Part shown: positions 52,782 to 60,825 of the stretch, piece by piece
Layout: each line of letters starts with the position of its first letter
Numbering within the stretch: position 1 is the stretch's first letter
DNA from: Achromobacter aloeverae
GTDB taxonomy: Bacteria; Pseudomonadota; Gammaproteobacteria; Burkholderiales; Burkholderiaceae_B
Assembly (NCBI RefSeq): GCF_004121055.1
Contig: NZ_PYAL01000009.1
Location: 62,001-126,000, forward strand
Direction of reading: 5' to 3'
Length of the DNA stretch: 64,000 nt
Program-made: the position numbers and the translations under genes
Notes under the pieces: generated by a model
The model's input: the letters and a program-made list of their open reading frames with translations, nothing else
Database searches by the model: none
Told to the model about the DNA's origin: nothing

Positions 52782-53531
52782 ATGTCCGTTGTCCTGTCGC
52801 TCAAGCAAATCAGCAAGTCCTACGGCGCCGTGCAGGCGCTGCACGGCATCGACCTGGACGTGCGCGCCGGCGAGGTGCTGGCCATCTGCGGCGACAACGG
52901 CGCTGGCAAGTCCACGCTGATCCGCATCATTTCCGGCGCGCAGCCCCCCAGCGGCGGCGCCATGGCCCTGAAGGGCCGGGCGGTGCGCTTCCGCTCGCCG
53001 CACGATGCCCTGCGCCAGGGCATCGCCACGATCTACCAGGACCTGGCCCTGGCTCCGCGCCTGTCCATCGTGGAAAACATCTTCATGGGCGCCGAGCACG
53101 TGCGCAGGCTGCTGCCGGGCATCCGGGTACTGGACAAGTCGCGCATGCGGCGCGAGGCCTTGGGCTACCTGCGGCGGTTGTCCGTTCCCATCGAGGATAT
53201 GCGCCGTCCCGTGGAGCGCATGTCCGGCGGCCAGCGGCAGGCGGTGGCCATTGCCCGCGCGCTGCACTGGAACGCGGATATCGTCATCATGGACGAGCCC
53301 ACCGCCGCCCTGGGCGTGAAGGAAACGGCGCTGGTGCTGGGCCTGATCCGCCGCCTGCGCGAAGAGGGGCGGACGGTCATCCTCATCAGCCACAATATGT
53401 CCGACGTCGCGGCGCTGGCGGACCGTGTCGCCATCCTGAAGGGAGGCACCAAGGTCATCGACCGGCCCATCGCCGGACTGGACGCCGATACGCTGGCCCA
53501 CATGGTGATGACCGGACAGGACGTGGGCTGA
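52782..53531 (+). CDS. Sugar ABC importer ATPase, single-domain
   Basis: 249 residues with one nucleotide-binding domain: Walker A GDNGAGKSTLIRII, signature MSGGQRQAVAIARAL, Walker B IVIMDEPTAALGV, switch His in LISHNMSD. CUT2 importers usually have a tandem double ATPase of about 500 residues; this is a half-size version that would work as a homodimer, as in the FrcA type. It starts 20 bp after the binding-protein gene. The stop codon is followed at once by a degenerate 15-bp repeat leading into the LysE gene. Confidence 0.9.
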   Translation: MSVVLSLKQISKSYGAVQALHGIDLDVRAGEVLAICGDNGAGKSTLIRIISGAQPPSGGAMALKGRAVRFRSPHDALRQGIATIYQDLALAPRLSIVENIFMGAEHVRRLLPGIRVLDKSRMRREALGYLRRLSVPIEDMRRPVERMSGGQRQAVAIARALHWNADIVIMDEPTAALGVKETALVLGLIRRLREEGRTVILISHNMSDVAALADRVAILKGGTKVIDRPIAGLDADTLAHMVMTGQDVG

Positions 53532-53540
53532 ATTGCAGCT

Positions 53541-53615
53541 CCAAATGTTGACGCCTAACATATTGCCGTCCCAAATATTGCCGCGCCACATGTTGCAGTA
53601 CCAAATGTTCTCCTT
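53541..53615. repeat. 15-bp degenerate tandem repeat at the lysE-family start
   Basis: Five successive 15-base units of the type ccaaatgttgNNNNN (53541, 53556, 53571, 53586, 53601) lie between the ATPase stop and the LysE-family coding region. They are A/T-rich relative to the surroundings. If translated from an upstream start they give pentapeptides QMLTP, NILPS, QILPR, HMLQY, QMFSF. They could be repeated protein-binding sites or a short N-terminal repeat. Confidence 0.7.
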
Positions 53616-54204
53616 TTCCGACGCGATGCTGCTGGCCCTGGGCGTCATGGTCGTACTGATCATGCCCGGCCCCACCAATACCTTGCTGGCCGCCGCCGGC
53701 CTGCGCCAAGGCGTGCGCCGGGCCGCGCGGCTGACCGTGGCGGAACTGGCCGGCTACACGGTGGCGATCACGATTTGGGGCGTCTTTCTCAACCAGGCCG
53801 CGCGCCAGTTTCCCTGGCTGCCCATGGCGACGCGCATGGTCTGTGGCCTGTACGTGGCGTGGCTGGCGGTGACCATGTGGCGCAGCGCCGTGGCGCTGCC
53901 TGCGGCGCAAAGGCGAGACATCGGCCTGAATACGCTGTTTGTCGCCACGATGCTCAATCCCAAGGCAGCCTTGTTCGCGGGCACGATATTCCCGGCCGCG
54001 GCTTTTGCCGGCCTGCCGGCCTACCTGGAGGCCATGGGCATATTCGCGGTACTGCTGCTGCCCATCGGGCTGTCATGGATAGCCTTCGGCGCGCAACTGG
54101 GCAGCGGACGCCTGCGTTGGCTCAAGCCGATGCATGCGCAGCGCGGCGCTTCCATCGTGCTGGGCGTCTTTTCCGCGACGCTGGCCTGGGCCGCATTCCA
54201 CTGA
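53605..54204 (+). CDS. LysE-family amino acid/metabolite exporter
   Basis: Inner-membrane exporter with about six helices, 199 residues from the ATG at 53605. The family motif VLIMPGPTNTLLAAAGLRQG lies close to the N-terminus, as usual, and FVATMLNPKAALFAG is also typical. Starts further upstream at 53590, 53545 (ATG) or 53533 (TTG) are possible and would add up to 24 residues encoded by the 15-bp repeats; none has a good ribosome-binding site. It follows the sugar importer closely and may be co-transcribed. The substrate is unknown. Confidence 0.82.
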   Translation: MFSFSDAMLLALGVMVVLIMPGPTNTLLAAAGLRQGVRRAARLTVAELAGYTVAITIWGVFLNQAARQFPWLPMATRMVCGLYVAWLAVTMWRSAVALPAAQRRDIGLNTLFVATMLNPKAALFAGTIFPAAAFAGLPAYLEAMGIFAVLLLPIGLSWIAFGAQLGSGRLRWLKPMHAQRGASIVLGVFSATLAWAAFH

Positions 54205-54221
54205 GCGCCGCGGAGTTTTTC

Positions 54222-55262
54222 CTAGACCGTCGCGATGGGCGTCACCGGCGAGCCGATCGCATGCGGCAGCCGCAGCGGCGGGGCCGTCAGCATGAAGCGA
54301 TGACGGCCGTTGGCGTGCAGCCATTCGGCCAGGTCCTTCAGGTACCAGAGCTCCGCCAGCGGCAGGCCCAGCTTGAACAGGCAGTGGTGGTGCAGGGGCA
54401 GCATGGCGCGCGGGCCCTGGCGCTCGCGGGCGGGGTAGGCCTCGACCGCGTAGTTGTCCGCGCACAAGGCGGCGATGCCGCTGTCGCTGATCCATTGCAG
54501 CAGTTCGGCGTCCGTGCCGTCCAGCGCCGCGCCGTAGCCATGCAGCACGTCGGCGTCCGGCTGGCCCGCCATGTCGACCACGGCTTCGGCGAAGCCGGTG
54601 CGCAGCACCAGCATGTCGCCCCGTTCGACCTCGATGCCGTCGGCAGCCAGGGCCTGGCGCAATTCCTTCGCGCCGATCAGGGTGCGGCCGGTGCCGAAGT
54701 GGCGCGCCAGGTCGACCAGCACGCCGCGCCCCTGCATGCCCTTGACGGCCATGTTCTCCACGCCCAGCTTCAGCGCGGCCGAAGGACCGTCGCCATCGCA
54801 GCCGCAGCCGGCGTGGGTGGCGTCCTTGGGGCCGATCACGTCGATGCCGGCGCGATAGCCGTTGTAGTAGCAGAGCTCGGCGCGGCCATCGCCGTCGGCA
54901 TCGAACAGCGCGCCCACGTGCGCCAGCGAGTCCCACTGCGTGGAGTACTGCATGGACAGCAGCACCTGGTCATCGCTCAGGACATCGACGGCGTCGGGGT
55001 TGAGCATGCGCAGGGGGAAGTTCACGTAGGGCGTGTCCTGCAGCCGGGTGGGACTGAGCCGGGGCGGATGGCGGCGCGGATTCAGCACGTTGCCGCCAGG
55101 CAGGTCCAGGGGCAGCGACAGGCAGAAGGTCTTGCCCGCGCGGATCTCGCGGGCCCCCTTCAGCACCTGTTCCTCGCCGATCAGGTTGACCCGGCCCAGC
55201 TGGTCGTCGGGGCCGAACTCGCCCCAGTTGGATCCGGTCGGACGTTGCTCCCAGCGTGCCAT
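54222..55262 (-). CDS. Cyclase-family (PF04199) putative metal hydrolase
   Basis: 346 residues of the cyclase/kynurenine-formamidase-like superfamily. N-terminal blocks WGEFGPDDQLGRVNLIGEE and KTFCLSLPLDLPGGNVL, the motif YSTQWDSLAHVGALFDADG in place of the classical HxGTHxD metal motif, and KGMQGRGVLVDLARHFGTG are seen. Related proteins hydrolyse amides or lactones with a metal ion. It is the last gene of a catabolic operon, three bases after the enol-lactone hydrolase gene. The substrate is unknown; a cyclic ester or amide that feeds the pathway would fit. Confidence 0.85.
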   Translation of the reverse strand: MARWEQRPTGSNWGEFGPDDQLGRVNLIGEEQVLKGAREIRAGKTFCLSLPLDLPGGNVLNPRRHPPRLSPTRLQDTPYVNFPLRMLNPDAVDVLSDDQVLLSMQYSTQWDSLAHVGALFDADGDGRAELCYYNGYRAGIDVIGPKDATHAGCGCDGDGPSAALKLGVENMAVKGMQGRGVLVDLARHFGTGRTLIGAKELRQALAADGIEVERGDMLVLRTGFAEAVVDMAGQPDADVLHGYGAALDGTDAELLQWISDSGIAALCADNYAVEAYPARERQGPRAMLPLHHHCLFKLGLPLAELWYLKDLAEWLHANGRHRFMLTAPPLRLPHAIGSPVTPIATV

Positions 55263-55265
55263 GGC

Positions 55266-56045
55266 TTACCCCTTCAGAAAGTCGACCAGCAGGCGGGAGT
55301 AGGCTTGCGGCTGCTCCCAGTTGGAAATATGGCCGGCGTCCAGCTCTTCGTAGCGTGCGCCGGGGATGGCGGCGGCCAGCTCGCGGCCTTGTTGCGCCGA
55401 GGTCGAGGCGTCGTGGGCGCCGCCGATGACCAGCGTGGGCGCGGCGATGCGGCCCACCTGCTCGCGCAGGTCGCCGTCGCGCAGGGCGGCGCAGTTGCCG
55501 GCGTAGCCGGTGTCCGTATGGCGGCGCATCATGTCCACCAGCACCTGGGCCAGGCCCGGGTTGGCGGCGCGCCACTGCGCGGTGACCCAGCGTTCGATCA
55601 GCGCCGGCGCCATCGCATGCAGCGTATCGCGCTTGACGGCCTCGATGCGCTGGCTCCAGCCGTCCACGCTGCCGATGCGGGCCGCCGTGTTCGACAGCAC
55701 CAGGCGGCCGATGCGCTGCGGGTAGTCGAGCGCGAACTGCATGCCGGTCGGGCCGCCCATGGACAGGCCGCAGAAATGCGCGCGGTCGACCTTCAGATGA
55801 TCCAGCAGTTCGGCGACATCGCCGGCCAGCTGCTTGAACGTGTAGTCGCCAGCCGGGGCCGGCGAATGGCCATGCCCGCGCGTGTCGTAGCGCAGGACGC
55901 GGAAATGGCGCGCCAGCTCGGGGATCTGCGGCGCCCACATGTCGGCGCTGGCGCCCAGCGAATTGGACAACACCAGCACGGGCGCATCCGGCGGACCGTC
56001 CAGGACGTAATACAGGCGGGCTTGGCTCAGATCGGCGTAGGACAT
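55266..56045 (-). CDS. Alpha/beta hydrolase, 3-oxoadipate enol-lactonase-like (PcaD/CatD)
   Basis: 259 residues of the alpha/beta-hydrolase fold, close to 3-oxoadipate enol-lactonases: VLVLSNSLGASADMWAPQIP (oxyanion region), VLRYDTRGHGHSP, nucleophile elbow HFCGLSMGGPTGMQFAL, late Asp in VIGGAHDAST and His in LDAGHISNWEQP. With a CatC homologue two genes upstream, it could carry out the last ring-derived step, lactone to 3-oxoadipate. The start at 55266..56045 uses an ATG with GGAG upstream; a 16-codon extension is rejected. Confidence 0.88.
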   Translation of the reverse strand: MSYADLSQARLYYVLDGPPDAPVLVLSNSLGASADMWAPQIPELARHFRVLRYDTRGHGHSPAPAGDYTFKQLAGDVAELLDHLKVDRAHFCGLSMGGPTGMQFALDYPQRIGRLVLSNTAARIGSVDGWSQRIEAVKRDTLHAMAPALIERWVTAQWRAANPGLAQVLVDMMRRHTDTGYAGNCAALRDGDLREQVGRIAAPTLVIGGAHDASTSAQQGRELAAAIPGARYEELDAGHISNWEQPQAYSRLLVDFLKG

Positions 56046-56067
56046 GAAGGCTCCGGTTAAACGAGAT

Positions 56068-56364
56068 TCAGATATGGCAGGTGCCGTCGACATAGGCCTT
56101 GCGCCAGCGCGTGATCACCACGCGCTCGAACAGGTCGGCCTTGGAGAAGGGGTCGGCGGCGATGAAGCGTTCCGCTTCCTCCCGCGTGTCCAGCGCGACC
56201 ACGTAGAGGCCGCCGCCCAGGTCGCTGCCGTCGTCATGCAGCTTGGCGCCGCAGGCCAGCAGCAGGGCGCTGTTCGCCTTGAGGAAATCGAGGTGCGCCG
56301 GACGGTGCTGCTGGCGCACGTGCTGGTGGTTCGGCTTGTCGAAGGTCTCGATGATGTAGGGCAT
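56068..56364 (-). CDS. YciI-family dimeric alpha-beta barrel protein
   Basis: 98 residues with the YciI/ferredoxin-like fold: PAHLDFLKANSALLLACGAK, GGGLYVVALDTREEAERFIA, and DPFSKADLFERVVITRWRKA with the conserved Asp-Pro-Phe. YciI-like proteins include lactone-handling enzymes with active His/Asp pairs. It lies between the CatC and enol-lactonase genes, which suggests a second isomerase or lactone-processing step. The exact reaction is unknown. Confidence 0.83.
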   Translation of the reverse strand: MPYIIETFDKPNHQHVRQQHRPAHLDFLKANSALLLACGAKLHDDGSDLGGGLYVVALDTREEAERFIAADPFSKADLFERVVITRWRKAYVDGTCHI

Positions 56365-56401
56365 GGCGGAACTCCGGCTGGATAGGGAGGAGGGGGAAGG
56401 A

Positions 56402-56677
56402 TCAGATCGCCGACGGGTGGCGGGCCAGCGCGGTCACCTGGATGTCCATGTACGGGAACAGCGGCAGGGACGAGAGCAGGGCGTGCAGCTCGTCATTGTC
56501 CTGCACGTCGAAAATGCTGACGTTGGCGTAGCGGCCGGCCACGCGCCACAGGTGCGCCCACTTGCCTTCGCGCTGCAGGCGCTGGGCCAGGGCCTTCTCG
56601 TCCGCCTTCAGCTTGTCGGCGATTTCGGCGGGCATGTCGGGGGGGAGGTTGACTTGCATTTGAGCCATGAACAACAT
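56402..56677 (-). CDS. catC: Muconolactone delta-isomerase (CatC)
   Basis: 91 residues that follow the CatC pattern from end to end: QVNLPPDMPAEIADKLKADE, LQREGKWAHLWRVAGRYANV, SIFDVQDNDELHALLSSLPL and LFPYMDIQVTALARHPSAI. CatC converts muconolactone to 3-oxoadipate enol-lactone in catechol ortho-cleavage. The ring-cleaving CatA and the cycloisomerase CatB are not in this operon, so the true substrate may be another muconolactone-like compound. It is followed by the YciI gene after 37 bp. Confidence 0.88.
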   Translation of the reverse strand: MLFMAQMQVNLPPDMPAEIADKLKADEKALAQRLQREGKWAHLWRVAGRYANVSIFDVQDNDELHALLSSLPLFPYMDIQVTALARHPSAI

Positions 56678-56761
56678 GGTGGTGCTCCTTGAGGCGGTTC
56701 GCGCCCGCGGCCGTGCGGGCGTACGGGAAGGGGCGCCCGCGACGTGGCGGGCGCGGGGAGA

Positions 56762-57487
56762 TCAGACGGGAGCCACGCCCAGCGTGGTGCCGCCGCAGAC
56801 ATACAGGACCTGGCCGGTGACGAAGCCGTTTTCCGGCGCCAGGAAGAACATCGCGGCGCGGGCCACGTCTTCCGGGGTGCCCAGGCGCTTGACGACGATG
56901 CTGTTGATGATGCGCTGGGTCTGCGGCGCGCCTTCCGGATTGCTCTTCATGAAGAGGTCGGTGGCGATGGGGCCGGGGCCGATGGCGTTGACGGTGATGC
57001 CGTCGCCGCCCAGTTCCATCGCCAGGGTGCGGGTCATGCCGATCAGGCCGGCCTTGGTGGCGGAGTACACGACCCGCTCCGGCTTGCCCAGGGCGGCCCG
57101 CGACGCCATGTTGACGATGCGGCCGAAGCCGGCGGCGCGCATGGACGGCAGCACGGCTTGCGTCAGGATGAGGGCCGTGCGCAGGTGCAGGTTGACGACG
57201 TAGTCCAGGTCGGCCATGGAGGCCGTGTCGGCGGTGCCGGGGCGGGTGGCGCCGGCGTTGTTGACCAGGCCGACGATGTCATAGGCCTCGGTCACCTGGC
57301 GCGCCACGGCTTCGGTCCGGGCCTGGTCCGTCAGGTCCGCCTGGAAGGACACCAGGCCGGCGGGCGGGTCGGCGGGCAGGCGATAGTCGATGTTGACGAC
57401 CTGGCGGCCGGCTTCGAGCAGGGCGCGGGCAATGGCGGCGCCGATGCCGGCGCTGGCGCCGGTGACGAGATAGGCTTGCGTTTTCAT
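56762..57487 (-). CDS. SDR-family oxidoreductase
   Basis: 241 residues of the classical short-chain dehydrogenase family: TGASAGIGAAIARALLEAG at the N-terminus, NNAG near 90, catalytic Ser in IVNMASRAALG, YSATKAG with Tyr and Lys, and an N-terminal strand IDYRLPADPP that suggests NAD(H) preference. It should oxidise a secondary alcohol or reduce a ketone in the operon's pathway. It lies between the AtoE-like transporter gene and catC. Confidence 0.88.
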   Translation of the reverse strand: MKTQAYLVTGASAGIGAAIARALLEAGRQVVNIDYRLPADPPAGLVSFQADLTDQARTEAVARQVTEAYDIVGLVNNAGATRPGTADTASMADLDYVVNLHLRTALILTQAVLPSMRAAGFGRIVNMASRAALGKPERVVYSATKAGLIGMTRTLAMELGGDGITVNAIGPGPIATDLFMKSNPEGAPQTQRIINSIVVKRLGTPEDVARAAMFFLAPENGFVTGQVLYVCGGTTLGVAPV

Positions 57488-57527
57488 GGCGGGTGCTTCA
57501 GTTCTCTTCTTGCGATTCGGTGGACGT

Positions 57528-58862
57528 TCAGTGCGTCATCAGGCCCCAGGCCAGCACGGTGCCGATATGCAGGATGCCGACCCACACCATCATGATGACG
57601 GTATAACCCATGATGTCGCGCAGCTTCAGCTTGGACAAGGCCAGCGCCGGCAGGATCCAGAAGGGTTGTACCAGGTCGTTCCAGGCGTTGCCCAGCATGA
57701 CCGACATGGACGTCTGGTCGATGGCGCTGCCTATGGTCTTGGCCGCCTCGATCATGAAGGGGCCCTGGATCACCCAGTGGCCGCCGCCCGAGGGGGCGAA
57801 GAAATTGATCACGAAGGAACTGATCAGGCCCCAGAAGGGCAGCGTGCCCGGCGTGGCGACGTCGACGAAAATCTGCGAGATCGTGTTGACCAGGCCGGAA
57901 CCGGCCATGATGGCCATGATGCCGGCGTAGAAGGGGTACTGCAGGATGATGCCGGCGATGGTCTTGATGCCTTCATTCAGCTTGGCCACGTAGGCCAGCG
58001 GCGTGCCGAGCAGGATGATGCCCAGGAACAGGATGATGAAGTTGATCAGGTTCAGGTCCAGCGAGCCGCCGTCGATGAAGGTGAAGGCCACGTAGGCGAT
58101 GCCCATGATGCCGATCAGCAGGCTGAGGATGCGGCTGTTGTTCAGGCGCGAGGCCAGCGTGCCGCGGTCCTCCTCGTCGCCCGCGGCCTTGGCCGGCGCG
58201 GCGTCCAGGGCCGGGTCGATCTCGGTGACTTCGTTGGCGTTCTTCGGATGCAGCCACGCGTTGAGCAGGGGCAGGGTGATGATGATGGCCAGGCTCAGCA
58301 GCAGCATCGGCGTGGAGAAGATCGTTTGCGACAGGGGGATCACGCCCATCTGCTTGGACAGCGGGTGGCCGGGGGTGGCGATCAGCACCGGGATGCTGGC
58401 CGACAGGCCCAGGCCGTACATGGTGAAGCCGCTGTACGCCGCCGCGATGATCAGGGGATAGTGCACGCCCTTGACCTTGGTCGCCAGTTTCTTGGCCACC
58501 ACGCCGCCGATGACCAGGCCGAAGCCCCAGTTCAGGTAGCTGCCGATGCCGCCCACCAGCGTGGCGACGATGATGGCGGTGCGCGGCTGGTGCACGTGGC
58601 TGACGATGCGGTCGAGCAGGCGGTCCGTCAGCGGCGCCGTGGCCAGCACGTAGCCCATCGCCAGGATAACGGCCATTTGCGTGGTGAAGGCCAGCAGGCT
58701 CCAGAAGCCCTTGCCCCACTCGCGCGTGATCGCGCCCAGGCCCTGGCCTTCGATGCCCCAGGCCAGGAGCAGGGACAGCAGGGTCAGCCCGATGGCGAAG
58801 ACAAAGGGATCGGGCAGATACTTGCGCATCAGCTCGGTGAAGAAACTGGCGAGTCGACTCAT
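57528..58862 (-). CDS. Short-chain fatty acid transporter (AtoE family)
   Basis: 444-residue inner-membrane transporter with about eleven helices. It follows the AtoE pattern: YLPDPFVFAIGLTLLSLLLA at the N-terminus, GFWSLLAFTTQMAVILAMGY, SYLNWGFGLVIGGVVAKKLA and FFAPSGGGHWVIQGPFMIEA. Known members take up short-chain carboxylates such as acetoacetate or butyrate. In this operon it could import the pathway substrate. It lies between the 3-hydroxyacyl-CoA dehydrogenase gene and the SDR gene. Confidence 0.9.
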   Translation of the reverse strand: MSRLASFFTELMRKYLPDPFVFAIGLTLLSLLLAWGIEGQGLGAITREWGKGFWSLLAFTTQMAVILAMGYVLATAPLTDRLLDRIVSHVHQPRTAIIVATLVGGIGSYLNWGFGLVIGGVVAKKLATKVKGVHYPLIIAAAYSGFTMYGLGLSASIPVLIATPGHPLSKQMGVIPLSQTIFSTPMLLLSLAIIITLPLLNAWLHPKNANEVTEIDPALDAAPAKAAGDEEDRGTLASRLNNSRILSLLIGIMGIAYVAFTFIDGGSLDLNLINFIILFLGIILLGTPLAYVAKLNEGIKTIAGIILQYPFYAGIMAIMAGSGLVNTISQIFVDVATPGTLPFWGLISSFVINFFAPSGGGHWVIQGPFMIEAAKTIGSAIDQTSMSVMLGNAWNDLVQPFWILPALALSKLKLRDIMGYTVIMMVWVGILHIGTVLAWGLMTH

Positions 58863-58983
58863 GACGCCTCCAAACGGCTCGTATTGATGATTTTATGGAT
58901 TGAGGGGGAAGGGGCATGCGTGACACGCATCGCGCCGCGGATCCGGTATCCGTCCCGGCGCGCCATGCCGCGCATGCCAGGAT

Positions 58984-59916
58984 TCAGACGGGCGGGCGGG
59001 CGCCGAGCCAGGCCGCGAGTTCGGCCAGGGCGGCGCTCTTGTCGCGCAGGACGCGGTCGCGGCGCTCGGCGTCCCAGGTGTAGAAGCCCTGTCCGCTCTT
59101 GGCGCCGAAGTGGCCGTCGCGTACTTTCTGGCGCAACAGGTCCGACGGCGTGGTGCGGTTTTCAAGGTCGGGGTAGAGGTACTCGGCGATCGCGCAGTGC
59201 ACGTCGATGCCGTTCATGTCGCGCTGTTCCAGCGGGCCCGTCAGGGCCAGGCGGATGCCCAGGCTCCACTTGACCACTTCATCGATATCCTCGGCGCTGG
59301 CCACGCCGTGCTCCAGCAGCGAGATCGCTTCGCGGGCAAGCGCGTGCTGGATGCGGTTGGCGATGAAGCCGGGGATGTCGCGGCGCACCAGCACCGGACG
59401 CTTGCCGGCATCGCGCAGGGCTGCCATCACCCGGACCACGGTGTCTTCGGACGTATCGTCGTTGCGCACGACCTCGACCAGCGGGATGACGTCGGCGGGC
59501 GTGAAGAAGTGCATGCCGACGAAGCGGTCGCGCCGCGTCACGGCATCGGCCAGGGCGTTGATGGACAGGCCCGAGGTGTTGGTGGCGAAGAGGGTATGGG
59601 CGGGACAGAGGCTGTCCAGGCGCGTGAAGATATCGCGCTTGAGCTCCAGTTTTTCAGGCACGGCCTCGATGACCAGTTCGGCGCCGCAGGCGGCCTCCAG
59701 GCCAGCTTCATAGCGAATGCGGCGCATCGTCGTGGGCACCGCGCCCGCGGAAAGCACCTGGAGCTGCCGGTCGATATTGTGGGCCGCCCGTTCGAGCGCG
59801 CCCTCGATCGGATCGATGAGAACGACGTCCAGGCCGCGCGCGGCGAAAAGCGCGGCGATACCGCTGCCCATGGCGCCGGCGCCGATGACGGCCAGGTGTT
59901 GCAGAGGAGAAGCCAT
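58984..59916 (-). CDS. 3-hydroxyacyl-CoA dehydrogenase family protein
   Basis: 310 residues: Rossmann domain with VIGAGAMGSGIAALFAARGL, ELVIEAVPEKLELKRDIFTR, FATNTSGLSINALA, catalytic His in GMHFFTPADVIPLVEVV, and the C-terminal domain with RDIPGFIANRIQHALAREAI. It oxidises an L-3-hydroxyacyl-CoA or a related 3-hydroxy acid (the family also has gulonate and carnitine dehydrogenases). It is the first gene of the minus-strand catabolic operon and lies about 110 bp from a 32-bp near-perfect palindrome. Confidence 0.88.
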   Translation of the reverse strand: MASPLQHLAVIGAGAMGSGIAALFAARGLDVVLIDPIEGALERAAHNIDRQLQVLSAGAVPTTMRRIRYEAGLEAACGAELVIEAVPEKLELKRDIFTRLDSLCPAHTLFATNTSGLSINALADAVTRRDRFVGMHFFTPADVIPLVEVVRNDDTSEDTVVRVMAALRDAGKRPVLVRRDIPGFIANRIQHALAREAISLLEHGVASAEDIDEVVKWSLGIRLALTGPLEQRDMNGIDVHCAIAEYLYPDLENRTTPSDLLRQKVRDGHFGAKSGQGFYTWDAERRDRVLRDKSAALAELAAWLGARPPV

Positions 59917-60028
59917 GTTGATCTCTCACGGAAGCCTATGCCGGGAGGCAGGCCGGCGCGGGGCGTCCGATCGGGGGGCGTCTCTTCCGTGCGTGCCTTC
60001 CCGTGCCTGGGCCAGAAAAGTCATTTTG

Positions 60029-60060
60029 TTCTATATACGAACATATGTGCGTATATAGAA
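60029..60060. promoter_or_regulatory. 32-bp near-perfect palindrome, probable operator
   Basis: TTCTATATACG (60029-60039) and its complement CGTATATAGAA (60050-60060) flank the palindromic core ACATATGT; only one base pair of the 32 bases (60040 with 60049) breaks the symmetry. It is an AT-rich island in the 384-bp divergent gap between the catabolic operon and fecI. It is the best candidate for the operator of the catabolic operon. No specific regulator family can be named with confidence; no regulator gene of that pathway is nearby. Confidence 0.7.
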
Positions 60061-60239
60061 TTCTGCCGGCGATCGTAGACCGGCTTTCAGGTTGCCGACA
60101 AATGGAGTTTCACGTTGTGTCCATTCTATGGACGCGTATGGATGGAGAACAGTTTTCCACGTTCATGGGTCGAACGGATGCCTAGGGGCGGCGGCCTGCG
60201 GGAGTAGCGGCTTGTGACCCTCCCGTCGAACTGTTTAAA

Positions 60240-60260
60240 ATAAAAACAATTCTCATTAAT
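60240..60260 (+). promoter_or_regulatory. Fur box upstream of fecI
   Basis: ATAAAAACAATTCTCATTAAT at 60240-60260 (reverse ATGAGAATTGTTTTTA) matches the common Fur box core ATGAGAATTGTTTT. It lies about 40 bp before the fecI start, so iron-replete Fur should repress the sigma factor gene. Confidence 0.75.
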
Positions 60261-60300
60261 AACTCTATCGTGGGCCGGCCTGCTGGCTCGGCGCTGCGCC

Positions 60301-60825
60301 ATGTCCGCCACCTCATCCGAACGCGACGCCGTCACCGACCTGTACGCCGACCATCATGGATGGTTGCAGGGATGGCTGCGCCGTCGGCTGGGCTGCCGCC
60401 ACGATGCCGCGGACGTCGCGCACGACACCTTCGTCCGCATCATCCGGGCGCGCAATGCCGCCGACATCCGCGAGCCGCGCGACTATCTGGCCACCATCGC
60501 CAAGGGGCTGCTGGTCGATCTTTTCCGGCGGCGGGCGCTGGAGCGGGCCTATCTGGACGTGGTGGCGTCGCTGCCGCCCGCGCATGTGCCTTCGACGGAG
60601 GAGCGCGCCTTGATGATGGAGGCGCTGGTGGAGGTCGATGCGATGCTCGCCGGCCTGCCCGCCAAGGTGCGCGAGGCCTTCATCCTGTCCCAGCTGGAAG
60701 GGCTGACGTACGCGCAGATCGCGGTTCGCCTGGGCGTGACGCTGCGCACGGTCAACCACTATATGGTCAAGGCGCTGGAGTCCTCCTATCTGGTCGTTGC
60801 CGCCCGCGAACGGGGGGCCTCGTGA
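60301..60825 (+). CDS. FecI-type ECF sigma factor
   Basis: 174 residues of the iron-starvation ECF sigma group: region 2 ADHHGWLQGWLRRRLGCRHD and AADVAHDTFVRIIRA, then region 4 AFILSQLEGLTYAQIAVRLG and TLRTVNHYMVKALE. It should direct RNA polymerase to the adjacent TonB-receptor promoter after a surface signal. A Fur box precedes it, and the fecR start overlaps its stop by four bases (GTGA). Confidence 0.93.
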   Translation: MSATSSERDAVTDLYADHHGWLQGWLRRRLGCRHDAADVAHDTFVRIIRARNAADIREPRDYLATIAKGLLVDLFRRRALERAYLDVVASLPPAHVPSTEERALMMEALVEVDAMLAGLPAKVREAFILSQLEGLTYAQIAVRLGVTLRTVNHYMVKALESSYLVVAARERGAS

